This document shows positions 7,587-15,642 of a DNA stretch of 64,000 bases, one piece after another. The notes below the pieces were generated by a model that saw only the letters and a program-made list of their open reading frames with translations, did not search any database and was not told where the DNA came from. The DNA is from Phycisphaerales bacterium AB-hyl4 (lineage in GTDB: Bacteria > Planctomycetota > Phycisphaerae > Phycisphaerales > Phycisphaeraceae), in assembly GCA_041821185.1 (NCBI GenBank), contig JBGUBD010000006.1, positions 1 to 64,000 of the forward strand, given 5' to 3'. How positions within the stretch are numbered: the first letter of the stretch is position 1; each line of letters starts with the position of its first letter. The translations under genes were made by a program, and so were the position numbers.

Positions 7587-9620
7587 ATGAGCCAGCCTGT
7601 CCAATGGGGCATCATCGGCAGCGGAGCCATCGCCAAGGCGTTCACCACCGCGTTGACGCAGACGGATGCGGGCGAGCTGGTCGCTGTGGGTAGTCGGGCG
7701 AAGGCGTCGGCGAAAAAGTTTCTCGATGAGAACAACGCCGGGCGAGGCACGGCCCACGGCAGCTATGAAGACCTGCTCGCCGACGGCAACGTGCAGGCGG
7801 TCTACATCTCCACGCCACACCCGTTCCATGCGGCGTGGGCGATCCGCGCGATCGAAGCGGGTAAGGCGGTGCTCTGCGAGAAGCCGTTGGCGGTGCACCA
7901 CGCGCACGCGATGGCGATGATCAACGAGGCGGCTGAGCGGCGAGTGTTTTTCATGGAAGCGTTCATGTACCGCTGCCATCCGCAGACGATCAAGCTGGTG
8001 GAGCTGATCCGAAGCGACGCGATCGGCGAGGTGCATCTGGTGCAGGCGAGCTTCGGCTTTCAGGCGGGCTTCAACCCTGATAGCCGAGTGTTCAACAACG
8101 ACCTGGCGGGCGGGGGCATTCTCGACGTGGGCTGCTATCCCGTTTCGTTCGCTCGGCTGGTGGCGGGCGCGGTGGATGGCAAGCGTTTTGCCGACCCGGT
8201 CGACGGCACGGGCTCGGCGGTGTTCGCGCCGACCGGCGTCGACGCGCGGGCGGTGGGCACGCTCCGCTTTGCCAACGGCGTGCTGGCGGAAGTGGCGACG
8301 AGCGTCACGACCAATCTCGAAAACAAGGTCCGCATCTTCGGCGACAAGGGGCATATCGAAGTGCCCAACCCGTGGACGCATGACCGCACAAGTGGCGGCG
8401 CGTTCGAGCTGCACGTGCGTCGCAAAGGCGCTGAGCCGGAGACGGTCATGGTGACGACCGATCGCACGGCGTATGCGTATGAGATCGAAGTGGTCGCGCG
8501 GGCGCTCGCGGCAGGCGAGTTGCAGGCCGAGGCCCCGGCGATGGACTGGGCCGACTCGCTGGGCAACATTCAAACGCTCGACCGCTGGCGTCGCGCGGTG
8601 GGCCTGGTCTACGAGCAGGAAAAGCCCGAACGCCTCACCACGCCGGCACACGGCCGACCGCTCAAGCGATCAAGCAACGCGCCGATGAAGCACGCCAGCA
8701 TCGACGGCGTCAAACAGCCCGTGTCACGGTTGATCATGGGTTGCGACAATCAGATGACGCACACGCACGCGGCGGCGATGTTCGACGCGTACTTCGAACG
8801 CGGGGGCAATACGTTTGACACGGCGTACCTCTACGGCGGCGGCAAGCAGGAACGGCTGCTGGGCTGGTGGCTGAAGGCACGCGGCGTGCGCGATCAGGCT
8901 GTGGTCATCGGCAAAGGCGCGCATACGCCTTACTGCACACCGCAGGGCATTACGGACCAGTTGAACGAAACGCTCGACCGCCTGGGCGTCGACCATCTGG
9001 ACATCTACATGATGCACCGCGACAACCTTGAGGTGCCGGTGGGTGAATTCATCGACGTGCTCAACGAGCATCACAAGGCCGGCCGCATCGGCGTGTTCGG
9101 CGGCTCGAACTGGTCGATCGAACGTTTCGAGCAGGCGAACGCGTACGCCCGCGAGCAGGGCAAGCAGCCGATGACGGTGTTGAGTAACAACTTCAGCCTC
9201 GCCCGCATGGTCGACCCGGTCTGGGTCGGCTGCATTGCCGCGAGCGACCCCGAGTCGCGTGCGTGGCATGAAAATACGCAGACGCCCAACCTTGCCTGGT
9301 CCAGCCAGGCCCGCGGCTTTTTTACGGGGCGGGCGGACGTGCCTGCGGAGGAGCAGTCGGACAAGGATCTCGTGCGCTGCTGGTACAGCGATGACAATAT
9401 GCAGCGTCGCGAGCGGGCGATCGAACTGGCGAAGAAGTACGGGGTGTTGCCGATCAACATCGCCGCGGCGTATGTGCTGTGTCAGCCGTTCCCGAGCTTT
9501 GCGCTGTTCGGGCCGCGCGCGTTGGAGGAGATGCGGACGAGTCTGCCGGCGCTGGATGTGGAGCTTTCGCCGGATGAGTTGGCCTGGCTGAACCTGGAGA
9601 CGGCGGACGTGCCGGTGTGA
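7587..9620 (+). CDS. Gfo/Idh/MocA oxidoreductase fused to an aldo/keto reductase
   Basis: A single 677-residue frame joins two complete NAD(P)-dependent enzymes. Residues 1-330 are a Gfo/Idh/MocA dehydrogenase: Rossmann motif GIIGSGAIAKAF, then CEKPLAVH with the catalytic lysine. From about Met367 (8685) comes an aldo/keto reductase with Asp and Tyr in NTFDTAYLYGGG, Lys in VIGKGAH and His in DIYMMHRDN, the full catalytic tetrad. The linker is about 35 residues. The two activities probably act in turn on a sugar or cyclitol. Substrate is unknown. A start at 7587 fits the GAGCCAACC leader. Confidence 0.9.
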   Translation: MSQPVQWGIIGSGAIAKAFTTALTQTDAGELVAVGSRAKASAKKFLDENNAGRGTAHGSYEDLLADGNVQAVYISTPHPFHAAWAIRAIEAGKAVLCEKPLAVHHAHAMAMINEAAERRVFFMEAFMYRCHPQTIKLVELIRSDAIGEVHLVQASFGFQAGFNPDSRVFNNDLAGGGILDVGCYPVSFARLVAGAVDGKRFADPVDGTGSAVFAPTGVDARAVGTLRFANGVLAEVATSVTTNLENKVRIFGDKGHIEVPNPWTHDRTSGGAFELHVRRKGAEPETVMVTTDRTAYAYEIEVVARALAAGELQAEAPAMDWADSLGNIQTLDRWRRAVGLVYEQEKPERLTTPAHGRPLKRSSNAPMKHASIDGVKQPVSRLIMGCDNQMTHTHAAAMFDAYFERGGNTFDTAYLYGGGKQERLLGWWLKARGVRDQAVVIGKGAHTPYCTPQGITDQLNETLDRLGVDHLDIYMMHRDNLEVPVGEFIDVLNEHHKAGRIGVFGGSNWSIERFEQANAYAREQGKQPMTVLSNNFSLARMVDPVWVGCIAASDPESRAWHENTQTPNLAWSSQARGFFTGRADVPAEEQSDKDLVRCWYSDDNMQRRERAIELAKKYGVLPINIAAAYVLCQPFPSFALFGPRALEEMRTSLPALDVELSPDELAWLNLETADVPV

Positions 9621-9628
9621 GGGGGAGG

Positions 9629-9684
9629 TTTCTAGTTTCTAGTTTCTGGTTACTGGTTTTTGGTTTTTGGTTTCTGGTTGGGGG
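9629..9684. repeat. Low-complexity TTTCTAG/TTTCTGG/TTTTTGG run
   Basis: About 56 nt of degenerate 7-nt units (GTTTCTA, GTTTCTG, GTTTTTG) follow the fusion gene directly and lead into the palindromic repeat at 9685. It is G/T-rich on the plus strand. It is probably slippage-generated and no function is apparent. Confidence 0.6.
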
Positions 9685-9719
9685 AACCCACGGATTCGCT
9701 GCGCTATATCCGTGGGCTT
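9685..9719. repeat. Dispersed palindromic repeat, copy 2
   Basis: Reads AACCCACGGAT ... ATCCGTGGGCTT around TCGCTGCGCTAT. It is the reverse complement of the element at 4978-5011 with one clear mismatch in the aligned part. It also sits just after a stop codon, so as an RNA hairpin it could act as a 3'-end stabiliser or weak terminator. Confidence 0.7.
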
Positions 9720-9860
9720 TATCGGTTAGTGGGGATCGTTCCGGTCTTTAGGGCATCTTTCGTGTATGCTCGCGTTGCAATCCCCGCTCACGGGGCGATA
9801 ATGCAGGGATCGGGCCGTACGAGAGCATAAACCCACCCGTTGCGGCCGAGGCTGCCGAAG

Positions 9861-11483
9861 ATGCTGAAATTTCTTGTTTACGACAATGGCAAGCCCGCGG
9901 AACGCTGGCGTTTGCGCAACGCCTACCTCATCGGCGCCGACGGCAGCGCGATGCGTGGCGAGGTTCGCTACGAAGACGGGCATGTCATCTGCGAAAAGCG
10001 TGAGGCCGGCTCGTGTGCCCTTGCGCTGCAATACCCGGTCAAGGGTCTGGGTGAGATGACCATCCAGACCTGCCTGCTGCCCGAGCGGGTCGAGCCGTAC
10101 CTGCTGACGCTGGAGCTTGCCCGGCATCGGCTGATGACGCTTTACACGAAGCTCGAAGACTGGGGCATGTTCGAGCTGGACAGCGAGCACGTGGTCACGA
10201 AGCGGACGGAGAAGAGCCGACAGCTGTTCGTTGAAGCGCTCAGCCAGCAGGGCGAAGACCCTGCCGAGGCGGACCGGATGGCCCACGAATGCCTCGCCGC
10301 GTCGCTGGACGGCAGCGAAGAGTTGGCACTGGCGCATTCGGAGTTGCTGCTGAATCGTCGGAAGAACAGCGCCAACGGGCCACGCTGCCCGCTGGGTTGT
10401 GGGGTGGACCTGGCGCAGACGCAGGACCTGCTTCGCGCGGGGTTGCTTGCGAATTTCGACTTCGTGCAGATGCCCATGCCCTGGCGAGCGCTGGCGCCGG
10501 AGGAGGACAACTACCGCTGGCAGGTGATGGACAACTGGATGCAGTGGGCCAGCCGGGCGCGGTTGCCCGTGGTGGCCGGGCCGTTGATCAGCTTTGACCC
10601 GGCGAACCTTCCGGATTGGCTATACATCTGGGAGCACGACTACGACACGGTTCGCGACCTGGTGTACGAACATGTGGAGCGTGTAGTCAAGCGGTACAAG
10701 GACCACGTGAGCGCTTGGATCGTCGTGTCGGGCCTGCACGTGAATACGCACATGAGCTTCAACTTTGACCAGCTCATGGACCTGACGCGGATGACGACGT
10801 TGCAGGTGAAGAAGCTCGCGCCCAGTGGCAAGAGCATCATTGAGTTGCGTCAGCCGTTTGGCGAGTATTATTCGGGCAATCCTCGCTCGATTCCGCCGCA
10901 GATGTATTCGGACTTGCTGGTGCAGTCGGGGATCAACTTCGACGGGCTTGGCGTTCGACTGGCGATGGGGCAGGCGGTGTCGGGGCAATATACGCGGGAC
11001 CTGATGCAGATCAGCGACCTGTTCGATCAGTATGCGGGGTTTGGCAAGCCGGTGCATCTGACGCTGGCGGCGCCGAGCGAGCCGGTGACGTCGATGATGA
11101 TCGCCCAGCCGGAGGCGAGCGAGCCGGCGGATGATAATGCTGGTCATTGGCGTCGGCCGTGGTCGCCGCTGGTGCAGAGTCACTGGCTGGAGGCGGTGTT
11201 GCAGATCGCGGTGAGCAAGCCGTTCGTGGAAGCGGTGGCGTGGCAGGACATCATCGACCACCCGCGGATCGACCTGCCGCTGTCGGGTCTGGTGAGCGAG
11301 TCGCTTCAGCCGAAGGGGTCGTTCAAACGGCTGGTTGCGTTTCGGCAGAACCTAAGCCAGCAGCACGCCGCCGCGGCCGCTGTGCAGCCGGACCCGGTCG
11401 GGGCTGCCACGCCGGATACCGAGGCCGAGGCTGCGGCCAGCAAATCGGCGGACGCTCCGGACGACCGGGGCGAGCACATCTGA
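9861..11483 (+). CDS. GH10-fold protein lacking catalytic glutamates
   Basis: The 540-residue protein has an N-terminal beta-rich region (about 1-110), a helical linker and a C-terminal barrel (about 170-500) that follows the GH10 xylanase order. The usual WDVVNE position reads AWIVVSGLH and the usual ITELD strand reads VHLTLAAPS, so both the acid/base and nucleophile glutamates appear to be missing. The late motif AWQDI...PKGSFKRLVAFR matches the end of GH10 domains. No signal peptide is seen, so a binding or regulatory role in the cytoplasm is more likely than xylan cleavage. The start at 9861 (MLKFLVYDNG) is chosen over an upstream ATG. Confidence 0.7.
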   Translation: MLKFLVYDNGKPAERWRLRNAYLIGADGSAMRGEVRYEDGHVICEKREAGSCALALQYPVKGLGEMTIQTCLLPERVEPYLLTLELARHRLMTLYTKLEDWGMFELDSEHVVTKRTEKSRQLFVEALSQQGEDPAEADRMAHECLAASLDGSEELALAHSELLLNRRKNSANGPRCPLGCGVDLAQTQDLLRAGLLANFDFVQMPMPWRALAPEEDNYRWQVMDNWMQWASRARLPVVAGPLISFDPANLPDWLYIWEHDYDTVRDLVYEHVERVVKRYKDHVSAWIVVSGLHVNTHMSFNFDQLMDLTRMTTLQVKKLAPSGKSIIELRQPFGEYYSGNPRSIPPQMYSDLLVQSGINFDGLGVRLAMGQAVSGQYTRDLMQISDLFDQYAGFGKPVHLTLAAPSEPVTSMMIAQPEASEPADDNAGHWRRPWSPLVQSHWLEAVLQIAVSKPFVEAVAWQDIIDHPRIDLPLSGLVSESLQPKGSFKRLVAFRQNLSQQHAAAAAVQPDPVGAATPDTEAEAAASKSADAPDDRGEHI

Positions 11484-11520
11484 CCGTTTGGCTCATGCCC
11501 CACATGACCAGGCCCTCGTC

Positions 11521-11895
11521 ATGCCCAACAGCCCTGCCGAGCCTGCTGCCGACGGACCCCGCTGGCGGTACTTGCCGCCGATCGTGGTCGGCCTGCTCGT
11601 GTCGGCCTGGCTGAGCCTGGGGTTGGCCTATCACCGCCAGCCCGCGACCGCTGGCGATCTTACGCCGACGCCGTCGGACTACCGTGTTCATCTGAATGAT
11701 GACGATGCGATCCAGCTGCAACTGCTGCCGGGCATCGGCCCGCGGCTGGCCGATCACATTCTGGTTGATCGGCAGCAGGGGGGGCGATTCGATCGCCGGG
11801 AGGCGCTGGAGCGGGTCCACCGCATTGGTCCACGGACGGTGGAGCGGATCAAGCCATGGATTACGCTCGATCCGCTTCCACCGACTGAGCCTTGA
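11521..11895 (+). CDS. ComEA-like membrane-anchored helix-hairpin-helix protein
   Basis: A 124-residue protein with one transmembrane segment (about residues 15-38, PPIVVGLLVSAWLSLGLAY) and a C-terminal double helix-hairpin-helix DNA-binding domain: LLPGIGPRLADHIL, then LERVHRIGPRTVERIKPW. This is the architecture of ComEA-type competence proteins, which bind incoming double-stranded DNA at the cell surface. Start 11521 leaves a normal leader after the preceding gene; an ATG 33 nt earlier is possible. Confidence 0.8.
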   Translation: MPNSPAEPAADGPRWRYLPPIVVGLLVSAWLSLGLAYHRQPATAGDLTPTPSDYRVHLNDDDAIQLQLLPGIGPRLADHILVDRQQGGRFDRREALERVHRIGPRTVERIKPWITLDPLPPTEP

Positions 11896-11902
11896 GTCGG
11901 CG

Positions 11903-12631
11903 TCAGGCAGCCGTGCCCTGCTGACGGACTTCCAGTTCGCTGGCGCGTGGGAAGAGGATGCTGTTTTCCTTGTGCACGTGCAGGTGCATGTCGTGCTCCA
12001 GTTCGGCCAGGCCGTCCAGCATGGCGCGGAAGGTGTTGCACGCGCCTTCGGGCGGGGTGAAGTCGGCGGTGAGCTCGCGCATCTTCGCCAGCGCGTCGCC
12101 GGCCTGATCGTGTTCGTGTTCCATCATCCGGATGGGATTGCTCAGCCCGCCGCAATGGTTGGCCGCATCGGCCTCGCCGGCTTCGAGCTGGCGGATCATC
12201 GGGAACAGCACGCGCTCTTCCTTGAGCATGTGGGCGTTCAGTTCCGGCACGAAACCGTTGAAGACGTTGCGGAGGCTGATCAGCCATCCGTACGACTGGC
12301 CGTGCACGTTGGCGACCTTGTCGACCATGGCGGTGAGCCGAGGCAGCTCGCGGCGGAGGTAGGCGTGGTGGGTCTGTTCAATGTGGTCCGCCAGCTCGGT
12401 GAGCGGGGCCTGCGTCCAGTCGCGCGAGGTTTCACGGCCGACCTGTTGTTCGGTGGCGCTTAGCAGTTTGGCCACCGTGTTGGCGTCGAGGCCATGCTTC
12501 TGGCACGCGTCGGCCAAGGGTTGCTTGCCGCCGCAGCAGTAGTCGATGCCCAGACTCTCGAACAGCCGCGATCGGCTGGGGCGGTCGGCAACGAGTTGGC
12601 CGATGGTGGTGTTGATGTCGATGGCGGTCAT
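11903..12631 (-). CDS. ric: Iron-sulfur cluster repair di-iron protein (Ric/YtfE/ScdA)
   Basis: Ric repairs Fe-S clusters damaged by nitric oxide or peroxide, using a di-iron centre in a hemerythrin-like bundle. The N-terminal ScdA_N/DUF542 domain (TIGQLVADRPSRSRLFESLG followed by DYCCGG) is present. Metal-type histidines follow in EQTHHAYLRRELPR, MLKEERVLFPMI, MMEHEHDQAG and HLHVHKENSILFPR. Start 12631 (MTAIDINTT) gives 242 residues, normal for the family; the longer frame begins with a basic non-conserved stretch. It forms a nitrosative-stress pair with the next leftward gene, just left of the Rrf2 regulator. Confidence 0.95.
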   Translation of the reverse strand: MTAIDINTTIGQLVADRPSRSRLFESLGIDYCCGGKQPLADACQKHGLDANTVAKLLSATEQQVGRETSRDWTQAPLTELADHIEQTHHAYLRRELPRLTAMVDKVANVHGQSYGWLISLRNVFNGFVPELNAHMLKEERVLFPMIRQLEAGEADAANHCGGLSNPIRMMEHEHDQAGDALAKMRELTADFTPPEGACNTFRAMLDGLAELEHDMHLHVHKENSILFPRASELEVRQQGTAA

Positions 12632-12712
12632 GGCAAGTCTCCGGGGGGTAAAGGTGCTCAAGAGCGTGTTTGCAAATAAAACGCGGGGGTGGGGGCGCAA
12701 ACAGGGGTCGGC

Positions 12713-13330
12713 TTACGAATGGTCCTGTTTTGCGTGATGATTCGGTTGGGCGTGCTTGCAGCGCGGGCCGGTGGTGTTCGGTTCGATGCCGCGCCGATTC
12801 GCCATCGATCGGCCGACGTCGATGAGCACCTCGCGGGCGAGCACCTCGGCGGCGAGGGGAAAAATCACCTCGTCCTCCTCGGCTATGTGGCGAACATAGG
12901 TCGCGTGCAGCGTGGCAAGTGTCTCGCGCAGCTCGGCCAGCGGGGCGGCAGGCAGCGTGCCCTCGTCCAGCCAGCGCTGCATCAACTCGGCGACGCGGGC
13001 GTGCGCGGCGTCTGCCTTGTCGTGGTCGGCCTCAAGCAGGGCAATCCGACGCAACGCCTCCGCGACCCGCGGATCGTCCGCGTGACGTCGAAGCGCCGGA
13101 AAAAGCGACTGCTCCTCGTCGGCAGTGTGATGCGGCGCGGCGTTGGCGAAGTAACGCAAGGCAGACTCGGCCGCCTCGCGATACTCACTGCCCATCGCCT
13201 CGCCGCGGCATTCGTCGGCGACACGCAGCAGCAAGGAGAGGAACTTCTCAATCCGGCGATGACAGTCCATCAACACGCGGATCGGCTCGTCAAACCCGGC
13301 TAACGCCCCCTGCCCCAGTGTCACAGCCAT
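12713..13330 (-). CDS. Hemerythrin-like (HHE) domain protein
   Basis: A 205-residue all-alpha HHE cation-binding protein. Likely iron ligands are in MDCHRRIEKFL, PHHTADEEQSLFP, EADHDKADAAH and YVRHIAEEDEVIFP. Such proteins bind di-iron and react with oxygen or NO. The gene is upstream of ric on the same strand and divergent from the Rrf2 regulator, sharing the 134-nt intergenic region that holds the putative Rrf2 operator. This suggests one NO-responsive control region. The exact reaction is not known. Confidence 0.88.
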   Translation of the reverse strand: MAVTLGQGALAGFDEPIRVLMDCHRRIEKFLSLLLRVADECRGEAMGSEYREAAESALRYFANAAPHHTADEEQSLFPALRRHADDPRVAEALRRIALLEADHDKADAAHARVAELMQRWLDEGTLPAAPLAELRETLATLHATYVRHIAEEDEVIFPLAAEVLAREVLIDVGRSMANRRGIEPNTTGPRCKHAQPNHHAKQDHS

Positions 13331-13388
13331 GATGTTGCTCGTTTCGTGGTGCCCGGATTAAAACAGGACAAATACATACACATATCCC

Positions 13389-13417
13389 TTGACTAGCAGC
13401 CTAGCACTCGTTAATCT
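13389..13417 (+). promoter_or_regulatory. Promoter of the Rrf2 regulator / nitrate operon
   Basis: A -35 TTGACT (13389-13394), a 17-nt spacer and a -10 TAATCT (13412-13417) read toward the Rrf2 gene. The predicted transcription start falls inside the palindrome at 13423-13442, which is a good position for repression. Confidence 0.6.
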
Positions 13418-13422
13418 GCCTG

Positions 13423-13442
13423 TCAAGAGTTAAATGTCTTGA
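13423..13442. promoter_or_regulatory. Putative Rrf2 operator
   Basis: An inverted repeat TCAAGA-N8-TCTTGA directly after the -10 box and 22 nt before the Rrf2 start codon. Its right half and flank (GTCTTGATAT) recur in the palindrome upstream of the radical SAM gene at 24553-24573, which supports a shared regulator-binding site. Rrf2-family proteins such as NsrR commonly autoregulate; here that is inference. Confidence 0.5.
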
Positions 13443-13464
13443 TATCCACCTTGTTGGGCCGGCC

Positions 13465-13962
13465 ATGCTTCTCCTCTCCAAAACCTCCGAGTACGCCCTC
13501 CGAGCGGTGGTCTGCCTGGCCAGCCATCACGGCGAGCCCATCGTGACCAGCCAGTTGGCGGAGCTGACCCGTGTCCCAGCGGGCTACCTCTCGAAGGTGC
13601 TCCAGCAACTGGGCCGCGGCGGTCTGGTGCAGGCCCAGCGCGGCTTGCACGGCGGCTTTTCGCTGGCTCGGCCACCGGCGGAGATGACGATTCTGGACGT
13701 ACTGAACGCGGTCGACCCCGTGCCGCGCATCCGCGGCTGTCCGCTGGGCCTCAAGTCACACGGCACGAACCTGTGTCCGCTGCATCGCCAGTTGGATGAT
13801 GCCCTGGCCAGCATCGAGCAGGCCTTCGCGGGTTCGACCCTTGCGGACCTGCTGAACGAGCCGACGGACAGTCCACCATTGTGCGAAGCCGACACAACCG
13901 CGAACAAACAGCGCCTGCACGTTCGGCAAGTCGTCCGACCGCCGATCCGTGGCGAATCGTGA
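13465..13962 (+). CDS. Rrf2-family transcriptional regulator (NsrR/IscR type)
   Basis: The N-terminal winged helix (LLLSKTSEYALRAVVCLA ... VPAGYLSKVLQQLGRGGLV, then the RGLHGGFSLARP wing) is typical of Rrf2. The family usually binds an Fe-S cluster through three cysteines. Here the region reads CPLGLKSHGTNLC, a C-x11-C spacing with serine where a C-x5-C-x5-C protein would have its middle cysteine. A nearby histidine could stand in. It is at the head of the nitrate operon and divergent from hemerythrin and ric, so NO sensing is the best guess. Length 165 is normal. Confidence 0.92.
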   Translation: MLLLSKTSEYALRAVVCLASHHGEPIVTSQLAELTRVPAGYLSKVLQQLGRGGLVQAQRGLHGGFSLARPPAEMTILDVLNAVDPVPRIRGCPLGLKSHGTNLCPLHRQLDDALASIEQAFAGSTLADLLNEPTDSPPLCEADTTANKQRLHVRQVVRPPIRGES

Positions 13963-13995
13963 GTGGGTGACCCGAGTCATGAAGGAACTGCAACG

Positions 13996-14502
13996 ATGAG
14001 CCAACCGCACGCCACTGTGAACACAAACGGCCACCATGACGCGCCATCGTCACGATCAAGCCTCGCCGGCACCGTCTATCGCCGGTACTTCCTGGGGGCC
14101 ATCTCGTGGCGCGGCTGGCGTGCAGCGAAGCAACGCCCCGATGGGCTGAGCGATGAAGGCGAAGCCGTGCCCGCCCGGTTGGCGTCGTATCACTTTGTCG
14201 CCGACGTGGTGCGCTGGTATCCGCAGACGATCGAGGTGCTCGCACGCGTTGGTTTTACGCCCATTCGCAGCGCGCTGTTGCGAGCCACGCTCGCGCGGCG
14301 CATCACGCTCGCCCAGGCAGCCATGATTGGGCGTGTGCCGTTGGCGACGCTGCTTGAAGTGCTCAACGACGCCATTGACGCGCCGCCGGAGAGCGACGCC
14401 GCTCCCGCGGCCGCGTGTTCCGGTCTTTGTCACCAGTGCAGTTGCTCTACTGAGCACACCGCCCCTGCCTCCAAGAGTCCAGTTGTCGGAGCCCACGTAT
14501 GA
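13996..14502 (+). CDS. DUF1858-like domain protein
   Basis: A 168-residue soluble protein. The middle part ([20 protein letters not shown], residues about 65-125) resembles DUF1858, a small domain often fused or adjacent to hemerythrin, Ric and NO-response proteins. The C-terminus carries a cysteine cluster, [10 protein letters not shown], that could bind metal. It starts 33 nt after the Rrf2 stop codon and overlaps the next gene by 4 nt (ATGA), so it is in the nitrate operon. Function unknown; a sensor or maturation accessory is an inference. Confidence 0.7.
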   Translation: MSQPHATVNTNGHHDAPSSRSSLAGTVYRRYFLGAISWRGWRAAKQRPDGLSDEGEAVPARLASYHFVADVVRWYPQTIEVLARVGFTPIRSALLRATLARRITLAQAAMIGRVPLATLLEVLNDAIDAPPESDAAPAAACSGLCHQCSCSTEHTAPASKSPVVGAHV

Positions 14503-15554
14503 AGCCGGAAGTGATTAAATCCATCGGTTGGGGCGTGCTCACGGCCGGCATCGTGGCGGTGATGTGCGTCGTCGGCTCGCGACGATTGCAGAACTTCGAC
14601 GCCGCGCTGGTCGGCTATACCTTCGCCACGCTGTTCGCCATCTTCGGCATCACGTACCGCTACGCGATGTGGCTGCAACGGCCGCCGACGGCCCTCTACT
14701 TCAAACGCGGCTGGCAGATGTTCCTCCTGCCACGCTTTCTCGCACGCAACCTGCTCGTGTGGGGCCAGCGCGTCACCTCCGCCTTCGCACTGAACCAGTT
14801 CATCTGGCGACGCGGCAAGATGCGATGGGGCGCACACTGGCTGATCATGGTCGGCTGCCTCATGGCCGCGAGCATCACCTTCCCGCTCGTGTTCGGCTGG
14901 GTGCACTTTGAAAGCCCGCCAGACCAGTTCGACTACTACATTGCCTACCTCTTCGGCTTCCCGACGGTGACGTTCCACGTCGACTCGCTGTTTGCCAAGT
15001 TCATCTTCCAGGGCCTCGTCTGGGCCGCATTCCTGGTCATCGCCGGCGTCATGCTCGCCTTTCGCCGACGTATGCGCGACCACGGCGCAATCAGTGTCCA
15101 GCAGTTCGGCGAAGACATTTTGCCGTTGATCCTGCTGTTCGCCATCAGCATCACCGGCCTGGCGATCTGGGCCAGCTACAAGTGGATGCACGGCTACGCC
15201 TACGAGTTCCTCGCCATCATCCACGCCGTCACCGTCATCTTCACGCTGCTCTGGCTGCCGTTCGGCAAGTTCTTCCACATCTTCCAACGACCCGCGCAGC
15301 TTGGCGTGTCTTTCTACAAAGACGCCGGCGAGCGCGGCGAGCAGGCCCGCTGTGCCCGATGCAACGAGCCTTACGCCTCGCAGCTTCACGTGGACGACCT
15401 GATCACCGTCGAGCGACAACTCGGCTATCGCTACGAAATGGATGCGGAATCCGGAGTTGATCACTACCAACGCATCTGCCCCAAGTGCCGGCGGGCGATG
15501 CTGGCCCTGGCCCAGGGCCGGTTGTGGCAGACGGCGCGATCGGAATCGGTGTAG
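14499..15554 (+). CDS. NarI/cytochrome b-like membrane protein with zinc-type cysteines
   Basis: A 351-residue protein with about six hydrophobic segments. Histidines lie at or near membrane segments ([46 protein letters not shown]), a pattern like the di-heme NarI/DsrM subunit. The cytoplasmic tail has two CxxC pairs, CARC and CPKC, that may hold zinc or an Fe-S cluster. It lies next to the Mo-enzyme gene, so it most likely passes quinol electrons to the reductase complex. ATGA overlap with the DUF1858 gene implies translational coupling. Confidence 0.75.
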   Translation: MKPEVIKSIGWGVLTAGIVAVMCVVGSRRLQNFDAALVGYTFATLFAIFGITYRYAMWLQRPPTALYFKRGWQMFLLPRFLARNLLVWGQRVTSAFALNQFIWRRGKMRWGAHWLIMVGCLMAASITFPLVFGWVHFESPPDQFDYYIAYLFGFPTVTFHVDSLFAKFIFQGLVWAAFLVIAGVMLAFRRRMRDHGAISVQQFGEDILPLILLFAISITGLAIWASYKWMHGYAYEFLAIIHAVTVIFTLLWLPFGKFFHIFQRPAQLGVSFYKDAGERGEQARCARCNEPYASQLHVDDLITVERQLGYRYEMDAESGVDHYQRICPKCRRAMLALAQGRLWQTARSESV

Positions 15555-15620
15555 GGCAGGGCTTGCCCTGCCAGGATTGTGCATCAGACATACGAACACC
15601 ATGGCAGGGCAAGCCCTGCC
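15555..15620. repeat. Two inverted copies of an 18-nt palindromic unit
   Basis: GGCAGGGC-TT-GCCCTGCC (15555-15572) and GGCAGGGC-AA-GCCCTGCC (15603-15620) are each almost palindromic and are perfect reverse complements of one another. They fill the gap between the membrane subunit and the Mo-enzyme gene. On the mRNA either local hairpin or the long-range stem could form, which may set subunit stoichiometry. Confidence 0.75.
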
Positions 15621-15642
15621 TTACGACACGGCGAAAGTCACC

